In this document: positions 24,481 to 32,704 of the stretch, piece by piece | Position numbering within the stretch: position 1 is the stretch's first letter | Layout: every line of letters begins with the position of its first letter | Source: Miltoncostaea oceani | GTDB taxonomy: Bacteria; Actinomycetota; Thermoleophilia; Miltoncostaeales; Miltoncostaeaceae | Assembly (NCBI RefSeq): GCF_018141545.1 | Contig: NZ_CP064356.1 | Location: forward strand, 868,001 to 932,000 | DNA length: 64,000 nucleotides | Direction: 5' to 3' | Position numbers and translations under genes: made by a program | Notes under the pieces: model-generated | Database searches by the model: none | What the model was told of the DNA's origin: nothing | The model's input: only the letters and a program-made list of their open reading frames with translations

Positions 24481-24492
24481 TACCCTCGCGAC
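24481..24492 (+). promoter_or_regulatory. Leaderless-type promoter of the phosphotransferase gene
   Basis: TACCCT (24481-24486) then 6 bases (24487-24492) then the GTG start at 24493. The absence of a ribosome site and the fixed spacing suggest that transcription begins at or next to the start codon. Confidence 0.5.
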
Positions 24493-25245
24493 GTGACCCG
24501 CCGCTTCGTGTTGCACGATCGCCCCGGGCCGGAGCCCCGCATCGTGAAGACCGGCGACCCCGCCGCGCTCGCCCGCGAGGCCGAGGCCCTGCGCCGCCTC
24601 GCGGGCGTCGCGTGGGCGCCCCCGCTCGTCGAGGCGGGCCCCGGTCGCATCGTCTCCGGACGCCTGCCGGGTGAGCCCCGCGACCTGTCCCGGGGGGTCG
24701 ACGACGCCGGGGCGCGGAGGCTCGGCGGCGTGCTCGCCGACCTGCACGGACGCGACCGCGCCGACCGCGGGGGGCTGTGGTGGTGGGACGCGCCGGCGCG
24801 CTCCCCCGCCGCGCACCGGGCCCGCCGCGCCGCGGACGCCGCGGCGTCCCTCGCGGGCACCCCCCACGCGGGACTCGTGGAGCGGGCGCTCCGGCGGCCG
24901 CTGCCCGCCGTCACCGACCGTGAGCCGTTCCGCATGGTCCACGGGGACCTCGTCGCGGCGAACATCGTCTGGGGCCCCGCGGGGCCGGCGCTGGTGGACT
25001 GGGAGTTCTGGAGGATGGGCGACCCCGCCGAGGACGTCGCCTACCTGATCGCCGTGAACGGCCTGCCCCCGCCGGCGGCCGCGGCGGTGCTCGACGGCTA
25101 CGGCGACCCGGGGATGCCGCCGCGGGTCGCGGCGTGGACGGCGCTCGTCGCGCTCGACGCGGCCGGCTGGTACCTCGCCCGGGGCTTGGACGCCGACGCC
25201 GCCCCGCTGCTCGACCGCGCCCGCCGCGACCTGGACGCCCCCTGA
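24493..25245 (+). CDS. Aminoglycoside phosphotransferase-like kinase
   Basis: A 250-residue protein of the APH/choline kinase fold. The C-lobe motifs are clear: FRMVHGDLVAANIVWGPAG holds the catalytic Asp and the metal-binding Asn (Brenner motif), and LVDWEFWRMGDPAEDVAYL holds the second metal Asp. The N-lobe is short. Members phosphorylate small hydroxylated substrates such as sugars, choline, homoserine or aminoglycosides; the substrate cannot be inferred. It has a leaderless-type promoter and is divergent from pyruvate kinase and convergent with the acyl-CoA dehydrogenase. Confidence 0.82.
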   Translation: MTRRFVLHDRPGPEPRIVKTGDPAALAREAEALRRLAGVAWAPPLVEAGPGRIVSGRLPGEPRDLSRGVDDAGARRLGGVLADLHGRDRADRGGLWWWDAPARSPAAHRARRAADAAASLAGTPHAGLVERALRRPLPAVTDREPFRMVHGDLVAANIVWGPAGPALVDWEFWRMGDPAEDVAYLIAVNGLPPPAAAAVLDGYGDPGMPPRVAAWTALVALDAAGWYLARGLDADAAPLLDRARRDLDAP

Positions 25246-25251
25246 GGCCGG

Positions 25252-26412
25252 TCAGCCCCGGGCGGCGTCGCCCAGCAGGTCGCGGGCGATGACGAGGCGC
25301 TGGATCTCGCTGGTCCCCTCGTAGATCTGGGTGATCTTGGCGTCGCGGTAGTAGCGCTCGGCGGGGAACTCCGCCGAGTACCCGTAGCCGCCGAGGGTCT
25401 GGACGCAGACGTTCGCGGCGTCGACGGCGACCTGGCTGGCGACGAGCTTCGCCCGTGCGCCCGCGGCGGTGTGCGGCGCGCCGGCGTCCCGCAGGCGCGC
25501 GGCGTGGAGGGTGAGCAGCCACGCGGCGTCGAGGCGGGCGGCGATCTCGGCGAGGGGGAACTGCACCCCCTGCAGACGCGCGATCGGACCCCCGAAGGCG
25601 GTCCGCTCCTGCGCGTAGGCGACGGCCGTCTCGAGCGCGCCGCGGGCGATTCCGCACGCCTGCGCGGCGATGATCACCCGCCCCGAGTCGAGCGTGGAGA
25701 AGGCGATCTTCATGCCCTCGCCCTCGGCGGCGAGCATGGCGCTGCCGGGGACGCGGTAGTCCTGGAACGCCAGCTCGACGGTGCTGGAGGTGTGGAGCCC
25801 CATCTTCGGGATCTCGCGGCCGACGGTGAACCCCTCGCCGCGGGGGGCGAGGAACGCCGACACGCCGCGGGCGCCGGGTCCGCCGGTGCGGGCGAACAGG
25901 ATGAACAGGTCGGCGAAGCCGCCGTTGGTGATCCACTGCTTGGCGCCGCTGACGACCCAGTCGTCGCCGTCGGCGGTCGCGGAGGTGCGCAGCGACGCGG
26001 CGTCCGATCCGGCGTCGGGCTCGGTCAGCGCGTAGGCGACGAAGCGCTCGCCGGTCGCCAGGGCGGGGAGGTGCGCGCGCTTCTGCTCCTCGGTGCCGTG
26101 CCGGACGATCGGCGACGCCCCGAGGGAGTTCTGCGCCGCGACGCCGACGGAGGTGCCGGCGTCGACCGCGGCGATCTCCTCGATGATCAGCGCGAGGCTG
26201 GTGTAGTCGAGGCCCGCCCCGCCGTACTCCTCGGGGATGATCGCGCCGAGCATCCCCAGCTCCCCCATGGCGCGGAGGACCTCCACCGGGACGTGGTGGT
26301 CGCGGTTCCACGCGTCGCAGTGCGGGGCGATCTCCCCGCGGGCGAAGTCGCGCACCAGCGACTGGATCTCGCGCTGCGTCGGGTCGAGGTCGGGCTGGGC
26401 GCTCGGGCTCAC
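25252..26412 (-). CDS. Acyl-CoA dehydrogenase
   Basis: A 386-residue flavoenzyme of standard length introducing a trans-2 double bond into acyl-CoA. It shows YALTEPDAGSDAASLRTSA (FAD and substrate loop), WVVSGAKQWITNGGFADLFI, the RIIAAQACGIARGALE-type segment, ERTAFGGPIARLQGVQFPLA, and QTLGGYGYSAEFPAERYYRD. The catalytic base is probably the Glu in QIYEGTSEIQRLVIARDLLG. The GTG at 26412 follows GGAGG at 11 bases. A TTGACA-N18-AATAAT promoter on the same strand contains the inverted repeat assigned to the divergent MarR protein. Confidence 0.92.
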   Translation of the reverse strand: MSPSAQPDLDPTQREIQSLVRDFARGEIAPHCDAWNRDHHVPVEVLRAMGELGMLGAIIPEEYGGAGLDYTSLALIIEEIAAVDAGTSVGVAAQNSLGASPIVRHGTEEQKRAHLPALATGERFVAYALTEPDAGSDAASLRTSATADGDDWVVSGAKQWITNGGFADLFILFARTGGPGARGVSAFLAPRGEGFTVGREIPKMGLHTSSTVELAFQDYRVPGSAMLAAEGEGMKIAFSTLDSGRVIIAAQACGIARGALETAVAYAQERTAFGGPIARLQGVQFPLAEIAARLDAAWLLTLHAARLRDAGAPHTAAGARAKLVASQVAVDAANVCVQTLGGYGYSAEFPAERYYRDAKITQIYEGTSEIQRLVIARDLLGDAARG

Positions 26413-26446
26413 CGGGACGGCCTCCGGTCGATTCGGACGGATGTCT

Positions 26447-26476
26447 ATTATTCGGAAGTCCGAGGATATCTGTCAA
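26447..26476 (-). promoter_or_regulatory. Promoter of the acyl-CoA dehydrogenase gene with MarR-type operator
   Basis: On the minus strand, TTGACA (26476-26471) and AATAAT (26452-26447) are separated by 18 bases. TCGGA-AG-TCCGA, a perfect 5+5 inverted repeat at 26452-26463, fills the downstream part of the spacer and touches the -10. The neighbouring divergent MarR gene makes this its probable operator. The arrangement mirrors that at 3252-3281. Confidence 0.65.
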
Positions 26477-26490
26477 CGACGGGGCGTGGG

Positions 26491-26997
26491 ATGGCGGCGG
26501 AGGGGACGGAGCGGCGTGACGCGGTCGACGAGGCGGCGGCGCGCTGGGCGGAGAGCTACCCGGGCGCCGGCGGCTTCCGCGCGCTGGTGTCCCTGGTGCG
26601 CGGGTACGCGGCGACGGCCCGCGAGGTCGACCGGCTGCTGCGTCCCGTCGGCCTGAACATGTCGCGCTTCGAGCTGCTGCTGCTGCTGTCGTTCACGCGG
26701 TCGGGGGCGTTGCCGGTGATGCGCATCCGCGACCTCCTGATGGTCCACGGCTCGAGCGTCACGTACCTCGTCGACCGCCTCGCGGAGGCGGGCTGGGTCG
26801 CGCGGGAGGACGACCCCGCGGACCGGCGGGTGTCGCTCGTCGCGATCACCGACGCGGGCCGCGCCGTGGTGGACCGCGCGGCGGGGCTGCTCGCCGACGG
26901 CGGCTTCGGCCCCCTCGCCGGTCTCGGCGACGACGACCTCGACGCCCTCGGCACCCTGCTCGGGCGCCTGCGGGCCCCCGCTCAGCCGGGGGGCTGA
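26491..26997 (+). CDS. MarR-family transcriptional regulator
   Basis: A 168-residue winged-helix regulator. The dimerisation helix comes first, then LNMSRFELLLLLSFTRSGAL, recognition helix MVHGSSVTYLVDRLAEAGWV and wing REDDPADRRVSLVAITDAGR with the conserved D-x-R-x-x-x-V pattern. The ATG at 26491 lies 28 bases from the operator-like inverted repeat in the divergent acyl-CoA dehydrogenase promoter, so a fatty acyl-CoA or acid may be the inducer (inference). Its 3' end overlaps the convergent membrane-protein gene by 16 bases. Confidence 0.88.
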   Translation: MAAEGTERRDAVDEAAARWAESYPGAGGFRALVSLVRGYAATAREVDRLLRPVGLNMSRFELLLLLSFTRSGALPVMRIRDLLMVHGSSVTYLVDRLAEAGWVAREDDPADRRVSLVAITDAGRAVVDRAAGLLADGGFGPLAGLGDDDLDALGTLLGRLRAPAQPGG

Positions 26998-27626
26998 ACC
27001 GGGGCGGCCGTGGCGGGCGGGGCGGGGACGGGGGCCGGTGCGGTCGCCGCCGGGACCGGGGTGGCGGGCGCCGGCGCGGTCGTCGTCGCCGGCGGGTCGG
27101 CGGGCGCGGTCGTGACGGGTGCGGTCGTCTCCGGCCCGGGCGCGGTGACCGCGGGGTCGGCGGGCGCGGTGACGGTGGGGTCCCCGTCGGTGGTGGCCGG
27201 CGTCGTCGTGGTGCCCCCGCCGCCACCGCCGTCCCCGCCGCCGGTCCCCCCGCTGAAGAAGGTGCTGGGGCGTTCGCTGACGACGGATGAGCCGGCGAGC
27301 ATGTCGGGGACGGTGAAGACGGCGACGGCGGCGGCGAACGCGAGGGCGGCGGTCACGGCGACGGTGCGTGGACGCACGTCGGGGCGGCGGCGCACGACGG
27401 CACGCGCCCCGGTGGGCAGGCGGACCACCCTCTCCACCGGCTTCCTCCCCAGTTCGCGCACGATCGCGATCACCACGGGGGCGAGCGCGGCTCCGGCGAC
27501 GGTGCCGGCCAGGCCGAATCGCGAGACCATGACGGTCGCGACCACGGAGCCCAGGCTGGCGAGGCCGAGCGTGAGGGGGGAGAGGTCGGAGGTGGCCCGG
27601 GGACGGCTGTCTCCGGCACTCGACAT
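26982..27626 (-). CDS. Membrane protein with Thr/Ala/Pro-rich extracellular tail
   Basis: A 214-residue protein. Two membrane helices at residues about 15-50 (LTLGLASLGSVVATVMVSRF, then GTVAGAALAPVVIAIV) and a third near 82-103 (TVAVTAALAFAAAVAVFTV) are separated by a basic cytoplasmic loop. The last 90 residues are a low-complexity Thr/Ala/Pro/Val tail with a run of Gly, presumably outside the cell and possibly wall-spanning. The ATG at 27626 follows a GGGAG site; upstream in-frame ATGs lack one. Function unknown. Confidence 0.65.
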   Translation of the reverse strand: MSSAGDSRPRATSDLSPLTLGLASLGSVVATVMVSRFGLAGTVAGAALAPVVIAIVRELGRKPVERVVRLPTGARAVVRRRPDVRPRTVAVTAALAFAAAVAVFTVPDMLAGSSVVSERPSTFFSGGTGGGDGGGGGGTTTTPATTDGDPTVTAPADPAVTAPGPETTAPVTTAPADPPATTTAPAPATPVPAATAPAPVPAPPATAAPVQPPG

Positions 27627-27826
27627 CTCCCGGCACCGTTGCGCGCCGACGCCGCCCCGCGAAGCGCGGGGGTTCCGCGGGCACGTCGCGGGAGGGGTTG
27701 TGCATCGGGCGAACACGGGGGCCGCGTTCTCATACCTGTGGCTAAAGCCCGCCCGGAGGGGGTGCCCCTAGCCTCGGCACACCTGAGGCCCGTGCGGCCT
27801 TCGTCCCTTTCGCGCAAGGAGAGTAG
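27627..27826 (+). promoter_or_regulatory. Control region upstream of amtB
   Basis: The 200-base gap holds TAGCCT near 27769, a plausible -10 box giving a leader of about 50 bases, a small hairpin (GCCTC...GAGGC) in the leader and AAGGAGAG directly before the ATG. I see no clear GlnR or NtcA-type site by eye. Confidence 0.35.
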
Positions 27827-29272
27827 ATGCGTTTGAGGTCATTCCGGCTGGTGCCGGTACTCGCGGCACTGATGCTGCTGCTCATCCCGGCCCTGGCCGC
27901 GGCTCAGGACGTCAGCGACTCCGACATCGCGATCAACACGCTGCTGGTGTTCTTCGCCGCTGTTCTCGTCCTGTTCATGCAGGCGGGCTTCGCCATGCTC
28001 GAGGTCGGTCTCTCGCGCATGAAGAACGCGGGTGCGGTGATGGGGAAGATCCTCATCAACGTCGCCATCAGCTTCCTGATGTTCTGGGCGATCGGTTTCT
28101 CGTTCGCCTTCGGGACCGGCAACGACTTCATCGGGTCGAGCGGCTGGTTCATGAACAACAACGACCCCGCGACGGACTTCGCGTCGCTGGCGTACAGCGC
28201 GACGAACTTCGAGGTCACCTTCTTCTTCCAGGTGGTCTTCTGCGCCGTGTCGCTCGCGATCGTGTTCGGCGCGATGCTCGACCGCACGAAGTTCATCGGC
28301 TACATCCTGTTCGCGATCGTGTTCACCGGGTTCATCTACCCGACCGTCGCGCACTGGACGTGGGGCGGCGGCTGGCTGCTGCAGGACGGCTTCCAGGACT
28401 TCGCCGGCTCGTCGATCGTCCACCTCCAGGGCGCGCTCGCCGCGACCGCGGGGGCCCTGGTCCTCGGACCGCGCATCGGCAAGTTCCGCAACGGCAAGTC
28501 GGTGCCGATCCCCGGCCACTCGATGCCGCTCATGATCCTCGGCGTCATCATCCTGTGGGTCGGCTGGATGGGCTTCAACCCCGGTTCGTTCCTGAACGCC
28601 GTCGGCTACAACTTCGCCGACGTCGCGGTCAACACGAACCTCGCCGCGGCCGCCGGCATCATCGGCGCGACCGTCGCATCGGTCCTGATGTTCAAGACCC
28701 TGGACGTCTCGCAGATGGGCAACGGCGCCCTCGCCGGCCTGGTGGCCATCACGGCCCCCTGCGCCTTCGTGGACCCGTGGGCCGCGGTCGTGATCGGCCT
28801 CATCGCCGGTCTCATCGTCCCGCCGCTGGTGCTCGGCATCGAGAAGCTCAAGATCGACGACCCGGTCGGCGCCCTGCCGGTCCACGGTGTCGCCGGCATC
28901 TGGGGCACCCTGGCGTGTGGCCTCTTCGCGACGGCCGACCGCGCGACCGCTCTCGCGGTCGGTGAGGGCGGCCTCCTCACGGAGGGCAACGCCAGCCAGC
29001 TGTGGGTCCAGTTCTACGGCGTCGCCGCGACGGTCGGCTTCACCTTCACGCTGTCGCTGCTCGCGTTCCTGGCCATCAAGTACACGGTCGGCCTGCGCGT
29101 CAGCGAGGAGGACGAGCTCCGCGGTCTCGACATCTCGGAGCACGGGATGTTCGGCTACCCCGAGCGCTTCATCGACGTCGTCGGGGCAGAGTCCGAGGAC
29201 CTCCCGTCGCACGCCGCGCCGGCTCCCGCGGGGGCCGCGTCGACGGCTTCCAACCCCGCCACCGCCTCGTAA
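27827..29272 (+). CDS. amtB: Ammonium transporter (Amt family)
   Basis: A 481-residue membrane protein with a cleavable signal peptide (residues 1-25, ending ALAAA-Q) and about 11 membrane helices. The trimeric channel signatures are present: LFMQAGFAMLEVGLSRMKNA, DFAGSSIVHLQGALAA with the first pore histidine, GWMGFNPGS, and LPVHGVAGIWGTLACGLFA with the second. The cytoplasmic tail (RVSEEDELRGLDISEHGMF) is where PII proteins dock to block the pore. AAGGAGAG precedes the ATG. The PII gene follows 17 bases downstream, giving the common amtB-glnK operon. Confidence 0.95.
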   Translation: MRLRSFRLVPVLAALMLLLIPALAAAQDVSDSDIAINTLLVFFAAVLVLFMQAGFAMLEVGLSRMKNAGAVMGKILINVAISFLMFWAIGFSFAFGTGNDFIGSSGWFMNNNDPATDFASLAYSATNFEVTFFFQVVFCAVSLAIVFGAMLDRTKFIGYILFAIVFTGFIYPTVAHWTWGGGWLLQDGFQDFAGSSIVHLQGALAATAGALVLGPRIGKFRNGKSVPIPGHSMPLMILGVIILWVGWMGFNPGSFLNAVGYNFADVAVNTNLAAAAGIIGATVASVLMFKTLDVSQMGNGALAGLVAITAPCAFVDPWAAVVIGLIAGLIVPPLVLGIEKLKIDDPVGALPVHGVAGIWGTLACGLFATADRATALAVGEGGLLTEGNASQLWVQFYGVAATVGFTFTLSLLAFLAIKYTVGLRVSEEDELRGLDISEHGMFGYPERFIDVVGAESEDLPSHAAPAPAGAASTASNPATAS

Positions 29273-29289
29273 AGGGAAGGGCACAGAAC

Positions 29290-29655
29290 GTGAAGAAGAT
29301 CGAGGCGTTCATCCGCCACGAGGCACTCGAGGCCATCCACGACAAGCTGGCGACCATGGGGCTCCCCTCCATGAGCGTCACGGAGGTCAAGGGCTCGGGG
29401 CGCCAGAAGGGCTTCACCGAGAGCTACCGCGGAGCGAAGACCACCATCTTCCTCCGGCCGAAGCTCAAGCTGGAGATGGTGCTGGACGACACCGACGTCG
29501 ATCGCGCGATCGACGCCATCCTCGAGCTCGCCCACACGGGCGAGCCGGGGGACGGCAAGATCTTCGTCTTCGCCGTCGAGGAGTCCATCCGGGTCCGGAC
29601 CGGGGAGCGCGGCGACGTCGTGCTCGCCCCGCACCCCGAGGAGACCGCCGCCTAG
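29290..29655 (+). CDS. PII nitrogen regulatory protein lacking the T-loop Tyr51
   Basis: A 121-residue PII protein (GlnB/GlnK). It begins KKIEAFIRHEALEAIHDKLA and carries VTEVKGSGRQKG and GDGKIFVFAVEESIRVRTGE, with the ATP/2-oxoglutarate-binding residues. It aligns with E. coli GlnB without gaps through residue 60. Tyr46 is kept, but positions 50-51 are Lys-Thr (ESYRGAKTTIF) instead of Glu-Tyr. Tyr51 is the uridylylation or adenylylation site, so that switch is absent. The GTG start follows a weak AAGGGAAGGG site. As the second gene after amtB, it probably gates the transporter through ADP/ATP and 2-oxoglutarate alone. Confidence 0.92.
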   Translation: MKKIEAFIRHEALEAIHDKLATMGLPSMSVTEVKGSGRQKGFTESYRGAKTTIFLRPKLKLEMVLDDTDVDRAIDAILELAHTGEPGDGKIFVFAVEESIRVRTGERGDVVLAPHPEETAA

Positions 29656-29682
29656 GCCGCCTCCCCGCACCGTCCGTTCCAC

Positions 29683-29740
29683 GCCGATGCCGGCGGTCCC
29701 GAGAGGGGGCCGCCGGCATCGGCCGTCGACGGCCCCCTCT
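29683..29740 (+). terminator. Overlapping hairpins after the amtB-PII operon
   Basis: 14-base arms 29683-29696 and 29710-29723 form a perfect hairpin with a 13-base loop. A second, mutually exclusive hairpin pairs 29702-29712 with 29730-29740 (11 bases). The first is a natural terminator. Two competing stems resemble an attenuator layout but may simply act bidirectionally. Confidence 0.6.
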
Positions 29741-29773
29741 GAGGCCCTTGAGGCCCCGTGCGGCGGGGAAGGT

Positions 29774-30234
29774 CCAATTGGACCTCGGGTCGCCGGCCAA
29801 TCGGCCAACGACTCCGCCGGCCCGGCCACGGCCACGATCATCCGTCCCTGGTGCTCCGGCCGATTGGACCTCGGGACGCCGGCCAATCGGCCAAGACGAC
29901 GACGCCTCGTTCCAGGGATCAGCTCAGCTGCCGGTCCCTGATGTCCTCGACCAATCGGACCTCGGGCCGTCGGCCGATTGGTCAACGAGCGAACCCGGTT
30001 GTGGGCCGGCCACCTTCGCCCCGTCCCCGGGGTCCGGCCAAGTGGACCTCGGGGCGCCGGTCAATCGACCGACGGCGACCTCGTCGGCCCGGGAACCAAC
30101 CGGCCACGCGGGCGCCTCTCCCGCCGCCGGCCAATTGGACCTCGGGGCCTCGTCCAAATGGCCGTCCCGGCGACCGGACCCGGACCCACCCGCTCTCGGC
30201 CGAATGGACCTCGGTGCGGCGGCCGAATGGACCC
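29774..30234. repeat. Array of six interspersed 35-base dyad repeats
   Basis: Units at 29774-29808, 29860-29894, 29951-29985, 30038-30072, 30131-30165 and 30200-30234 share the core CCRATYGGACCTCGGG, then CGCCGG, then a second CCRATYGG-like octamer 23 bases after the first. Gaps of 51, 56, 52, 58 and 34 bases are unrelated to one another. In units 2 and 3 the octamers are perfectly complementary over 10 bases (29858-29867 with 29883-29892; 29949-29958 with 29974-29983) although the actual bases differ, i.e. compensatory changes. Other units are imperfect. There are no cas genes and the repeats vary too much for CRISPR. Confidence 0.88.
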
Positions 30235-30453
30235 CGAGGGCGCGGCCGATCGGGCCTCACGGGGACCTGGCCGGCGACGGAATCGCCCCGCCGCGACTCG
30301 TGACGGCGATCGGCTCGGGGACGGTGCGGAGTCGACACGCATACGGCGGGAACCGTGCGGGGTGTCGTCGTATCGTCGGGAGTCCCGCTCTCAGGCGCCC
30401 CGACGCGCCCGCCCACCGCCCTCCCGCGGCCCCGCCCCGCCCCGTTCCGCCCC
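30235..30453. other. Non-coding region after the repeat array
   Basis: A possible degenerate seventh unit (CCGATCGGGCCTCACGGGGA) begins near 30246. The rest, up to the histidine kinase stop at 30454, shows no open frame with the genome's codon bias and no clear promoter. Confidence 0.5.
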
Positions 30454-31902
30454 TCAGACCCCGGAGCGGTCGGGGACCCTCATGCCGGGGACGTCGAGGA
30501 TGAAGCGGCTGCCGCCGCCGTCGCGGCCCTCCACCCGGACGTCACCGCCGAGGGCCCGGGCGAGCTGGCGGCTGATCGCGAGGCCGAGGCCGCTGCCGCG
30601 GCGGCCGTCGGGGCTCTCGTTCGAGTGGAACGCCTCGAAGATCCGCTCCCGCTCCCCCGCCGGGATCCCGGGACCGGTGTCGCTCACCGTCGCCGTGAAG
30701 CCACCGCCGGGGCGGGGCCTCCCGTCGAGGCGGACCACCCCACCGGGCGGCGTCCAGTGGATCGCGTTGTCGAGCAGGTTCCCCACGATCCGCTGCACAC
30801 GCGACTCGTCCGTCACGACGACGGGGAGGTCCTCGATCCCCCGCTCGAACCCCAGGCCCCGCGCCCCCGCCTCCGCCTGCATCGCGTCGAACGCCCGGTC
30901 GAGGACCTCGCCCGGCCGGACCTCGGAGAGGTCGAGGGCGAAGCGCTGGGCGTCGAGGCGCGACAGGTCGAGGAGGTCGGCGACGAGCTGCTCCAGCCGC
31001 GCCGACTCCCCCTCGATCGCCGCGAGGGACCGCGGCACGTCCGCCGGCGGCACGACGCCGTCGGTGAGGGCGGCGGCGTGACCGCGGATCGCCGTCAACG
31101 GCGTCCGCAGGTCGTGCGTCACCCGCATCAGGAAGTCCCGGGTCTCGCCCTCCCGCTCCGCGAGGCGCCGCACCATCAGGTTGAAGTCCGACGCCAGCTC
31201 GTCGAGCTCCCGCGTCCCCGTCGGCCCCAGCTCCGTCCGCAGGTCACCACCCGCCACGCGGTGGGTCGCCGCCTGCATCGCCGTCAGGGGACGCGTCACC
31301 CGGCTCGTCAGCAGGAGCGACAGCAGCAGGGCCAGCGCCAGCCCGATCCCGGCGGCCCCCGCCACCCGCGACGCCACGTCCGGCCACGCCGACGCCTGCT
31401 CACCCGGGGGACGCGACAGCAGCACCGCCCCCACGATCTCCGGACCGAGGAACACCGGCGCCGCCGACGCCTCCGTCTCCGGACCCCCGTCGAGGCGGAA
31501 GTCGATGCGCTGCACCCCGTCGCTGTCGAGGCGGGCGAAGTCGAGCTCCTCCGCCGCGACGGACGGGATCTCGTCGGTGGGCTTCTCCGCGCCCGGGGTG
31601 AGCTGCAGCCCCGAGTAGTAGAGCTTCGTGTTCGGCCCGACGAGCGCCTCCAGGTTGCTCGGCCGGTAGAACGTGAACGGCCGCCCGCTCGCCGCCTGGC
31701 GCTCCGCCTGGGCGCTCACGATGTCCGCGAGCGCCGTGGCCTGCCGGTCGAGCTCCGCACGGGCGACGACGCGCGACTGGGCCCGGATCAGGCCGCCGCC
31801 GACGGCGGCGAACACCACCGCCGCGGTCACCAGGCCAGCCGCGGCGGCCAGCACGAGACGCCCGCGGAGGGTGCGCCACGGCCGCGGCAGGCGCGGGCTC
31901 AC
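30454..31902 (-). CDS. Sensor histidine kinase with HAMP domain
   Basis: A 482-residue membrane kinase. TM1 lies at about 15-38, an extracytoplasmic sensor of about 130 residues follows (with TFYRPSNLEALVGPNTKLYY), and TM2 is near 175-200. HAMP comes next (TSRVTRPLTAMQAATHRVAG), then H-box MRVTHDLRTPLTAIRGHAAA, N-box NLLDNAIHWTPPGG, and G-boxes SDTGPGIPAGERERIFEAF and RRGSGLGLAISRQLARALGG. The start overlaps the response regulator stop by 4 bases. It is not closely similar to the kinase at 7268-8725, so the window has two independent systems. Confidence 0.92.
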   Translation of the reverse strand: MSPRLPRPWRTLRGRLVLAAAAGLVTAAVVFAAVGGGLIRAQSRVVARAELDRQATALADIVSAQAERQAASGRPFTFYRPSNLEALVGPNTKLYYSGLQLTPGAEKPTDEIPSVAAEELDFARLDSDGVQRIDFRLDGGPETEASAAPVFLGPEIVGAVLLSRPPGEQASAWPDVASRVAGAAGIGLALALLLSLLLTSRVTRPLTAMQAATHRVAGGDLRTELGPTGTRELDELASDFNLMVRRLAEREGETRDFLMRVTHDLRTPLTAIRGHAAALTDGVVPPADVPRSLAAIEGESARLEQLVADLLDLSRLDAQRFALDLSEVRPGEVLDRAFDAMQAEAGARGLGFERGIEDLPVVVTDESRVQRIVGNLLDNAIHWTPPGGVVRLDGRPRPGGGFTATVSDTGPGIPAGERERIFEAFHSNESPDGRRGSGLGLAISRQLARALGGDVRVEGRDGGGSRFILDVPGMRVPDRSGV

Positions 31903-32603
31903 CGTTTGGCGGGCACCTTGTAGCCGGTGCCCCAGACCGTCTGGATCGGGCAGGCGTCACCCAGCTTGCGCCGCAGCTGGCGGACGTGGACGTCGATGGT
32001 GCGGCTGTCCCCCAGGAACGTGAAGCCCCACACCCGTTCCAGGAGCTGCTCCCGCGTCAGCACCAGCCCCCGGTTCTCGATGAGGGTGACGAGCAGGTCG
32101 AACTCCTTCGGCGTGAGCTGCACCCCCTCGCCGTCGACGAACACCTCGCGCCCGCCGACCTCGATCCGCAGCGGCCCCGCCTCGATCGTCGACGCCTCCG
32201 GGCGTCCCGCCCGGGCCGGTCGCGCCTCCGCGCGGCGGAGGACGGCGCGCACCCGCGCCACCAGCTCACGCGGGTTGAACGGCTTGGTGATGTAGTCGTC
32301 GGCGCCCAGCTCCAGCCCGACGACCTTGTCGACGGCGTCGTCCCGGGCGGTGAGCATGATGATCGGGGTGTGCCCGCTCTGGCGCAGGCGCTTCGTGACC
32401 TCGTAGCCGTCCATGCCGGGGAGCATCAGGTCGAGGATCACGAGGTGCGGCGGCTCCGCCTCGGCGAGCCGGAGGCCGTCGTCGCCGCGTGTCGCGACGG
32501 TCACCACGAACCCCGCGGCCTCGAGGTACATGCGCGCGAACGACGCGATGTTCGGCTCGTCCTCGACGATCAGGACCCGCTGGCGGTCGTCGGGCGGTGC
32601 CAT
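31899..32603 (-). CDS. OmpR/PhoB-family response regulator
   Basis: A 234-residue regulator. The receiver has VLIVEDEPNIASFARMYLEA, the phospho-acceptor in LVILDLMLPGMDGYEVTKRL and GADDYITKPFNPRELV. The winged helix has LTPKEFDLLVTLIENRGLVL, SRTIDVHVRQLRRKLGD and TVWGTGYKVPAKR. The ATG at 32603 follows TACCAT by nine bases. Its stop overlaps the kinase start (ATGA), so regulator and kinase are co-translated. The exported proteins upstream are on the same strand, but separated by 100 bases. Confidence 0.92.
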   Translation of the reverse strand: MAPPDDRQRVLIVEDEPNIASFARMYLEAAGFVVTVATRGDDGLRLAEAEPPHLVILDLMLPGMDGYEVTKRLRQSGHTPIIMLTARDDAVDKVVGLELGADDYITKPFNPRELVARVRAVLRRAEARPARAGRPEASTIEAGPLRIEVGGREVFVDGEGVQLTPKEFDLLVTLIENRGLVLTREQLLERVWGFTFLGDSRTIDVHVRQLRRKLGDACPIQTVWGTGYKVPAKR

Positions 32604-32704
32604 CGGCGGCCGATGGTAGTCGGCGCGGGGGGCACGGTCCACCGCCGCCCCGCCACGCCCCGCCCCCGGGACCGGGTGCGCCGGTGCCGGGGGCGGGGAC
32701 AGGC

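Noticed and set aside
29774-30234. CRISPR array
   Set aside because: The repeats differ at many positions between units, spacers vary from 34 to 58 bases, and no cas gene is in the window.
29758-30303. 181-residue repeat protein encoded by the array
   Set aside because: Five of the six repeat units share a phase, but the frame lacks the strong G/C third-position bias of real genes here, unit 2 is out of phase, and no ribosome site or promoter is evident.
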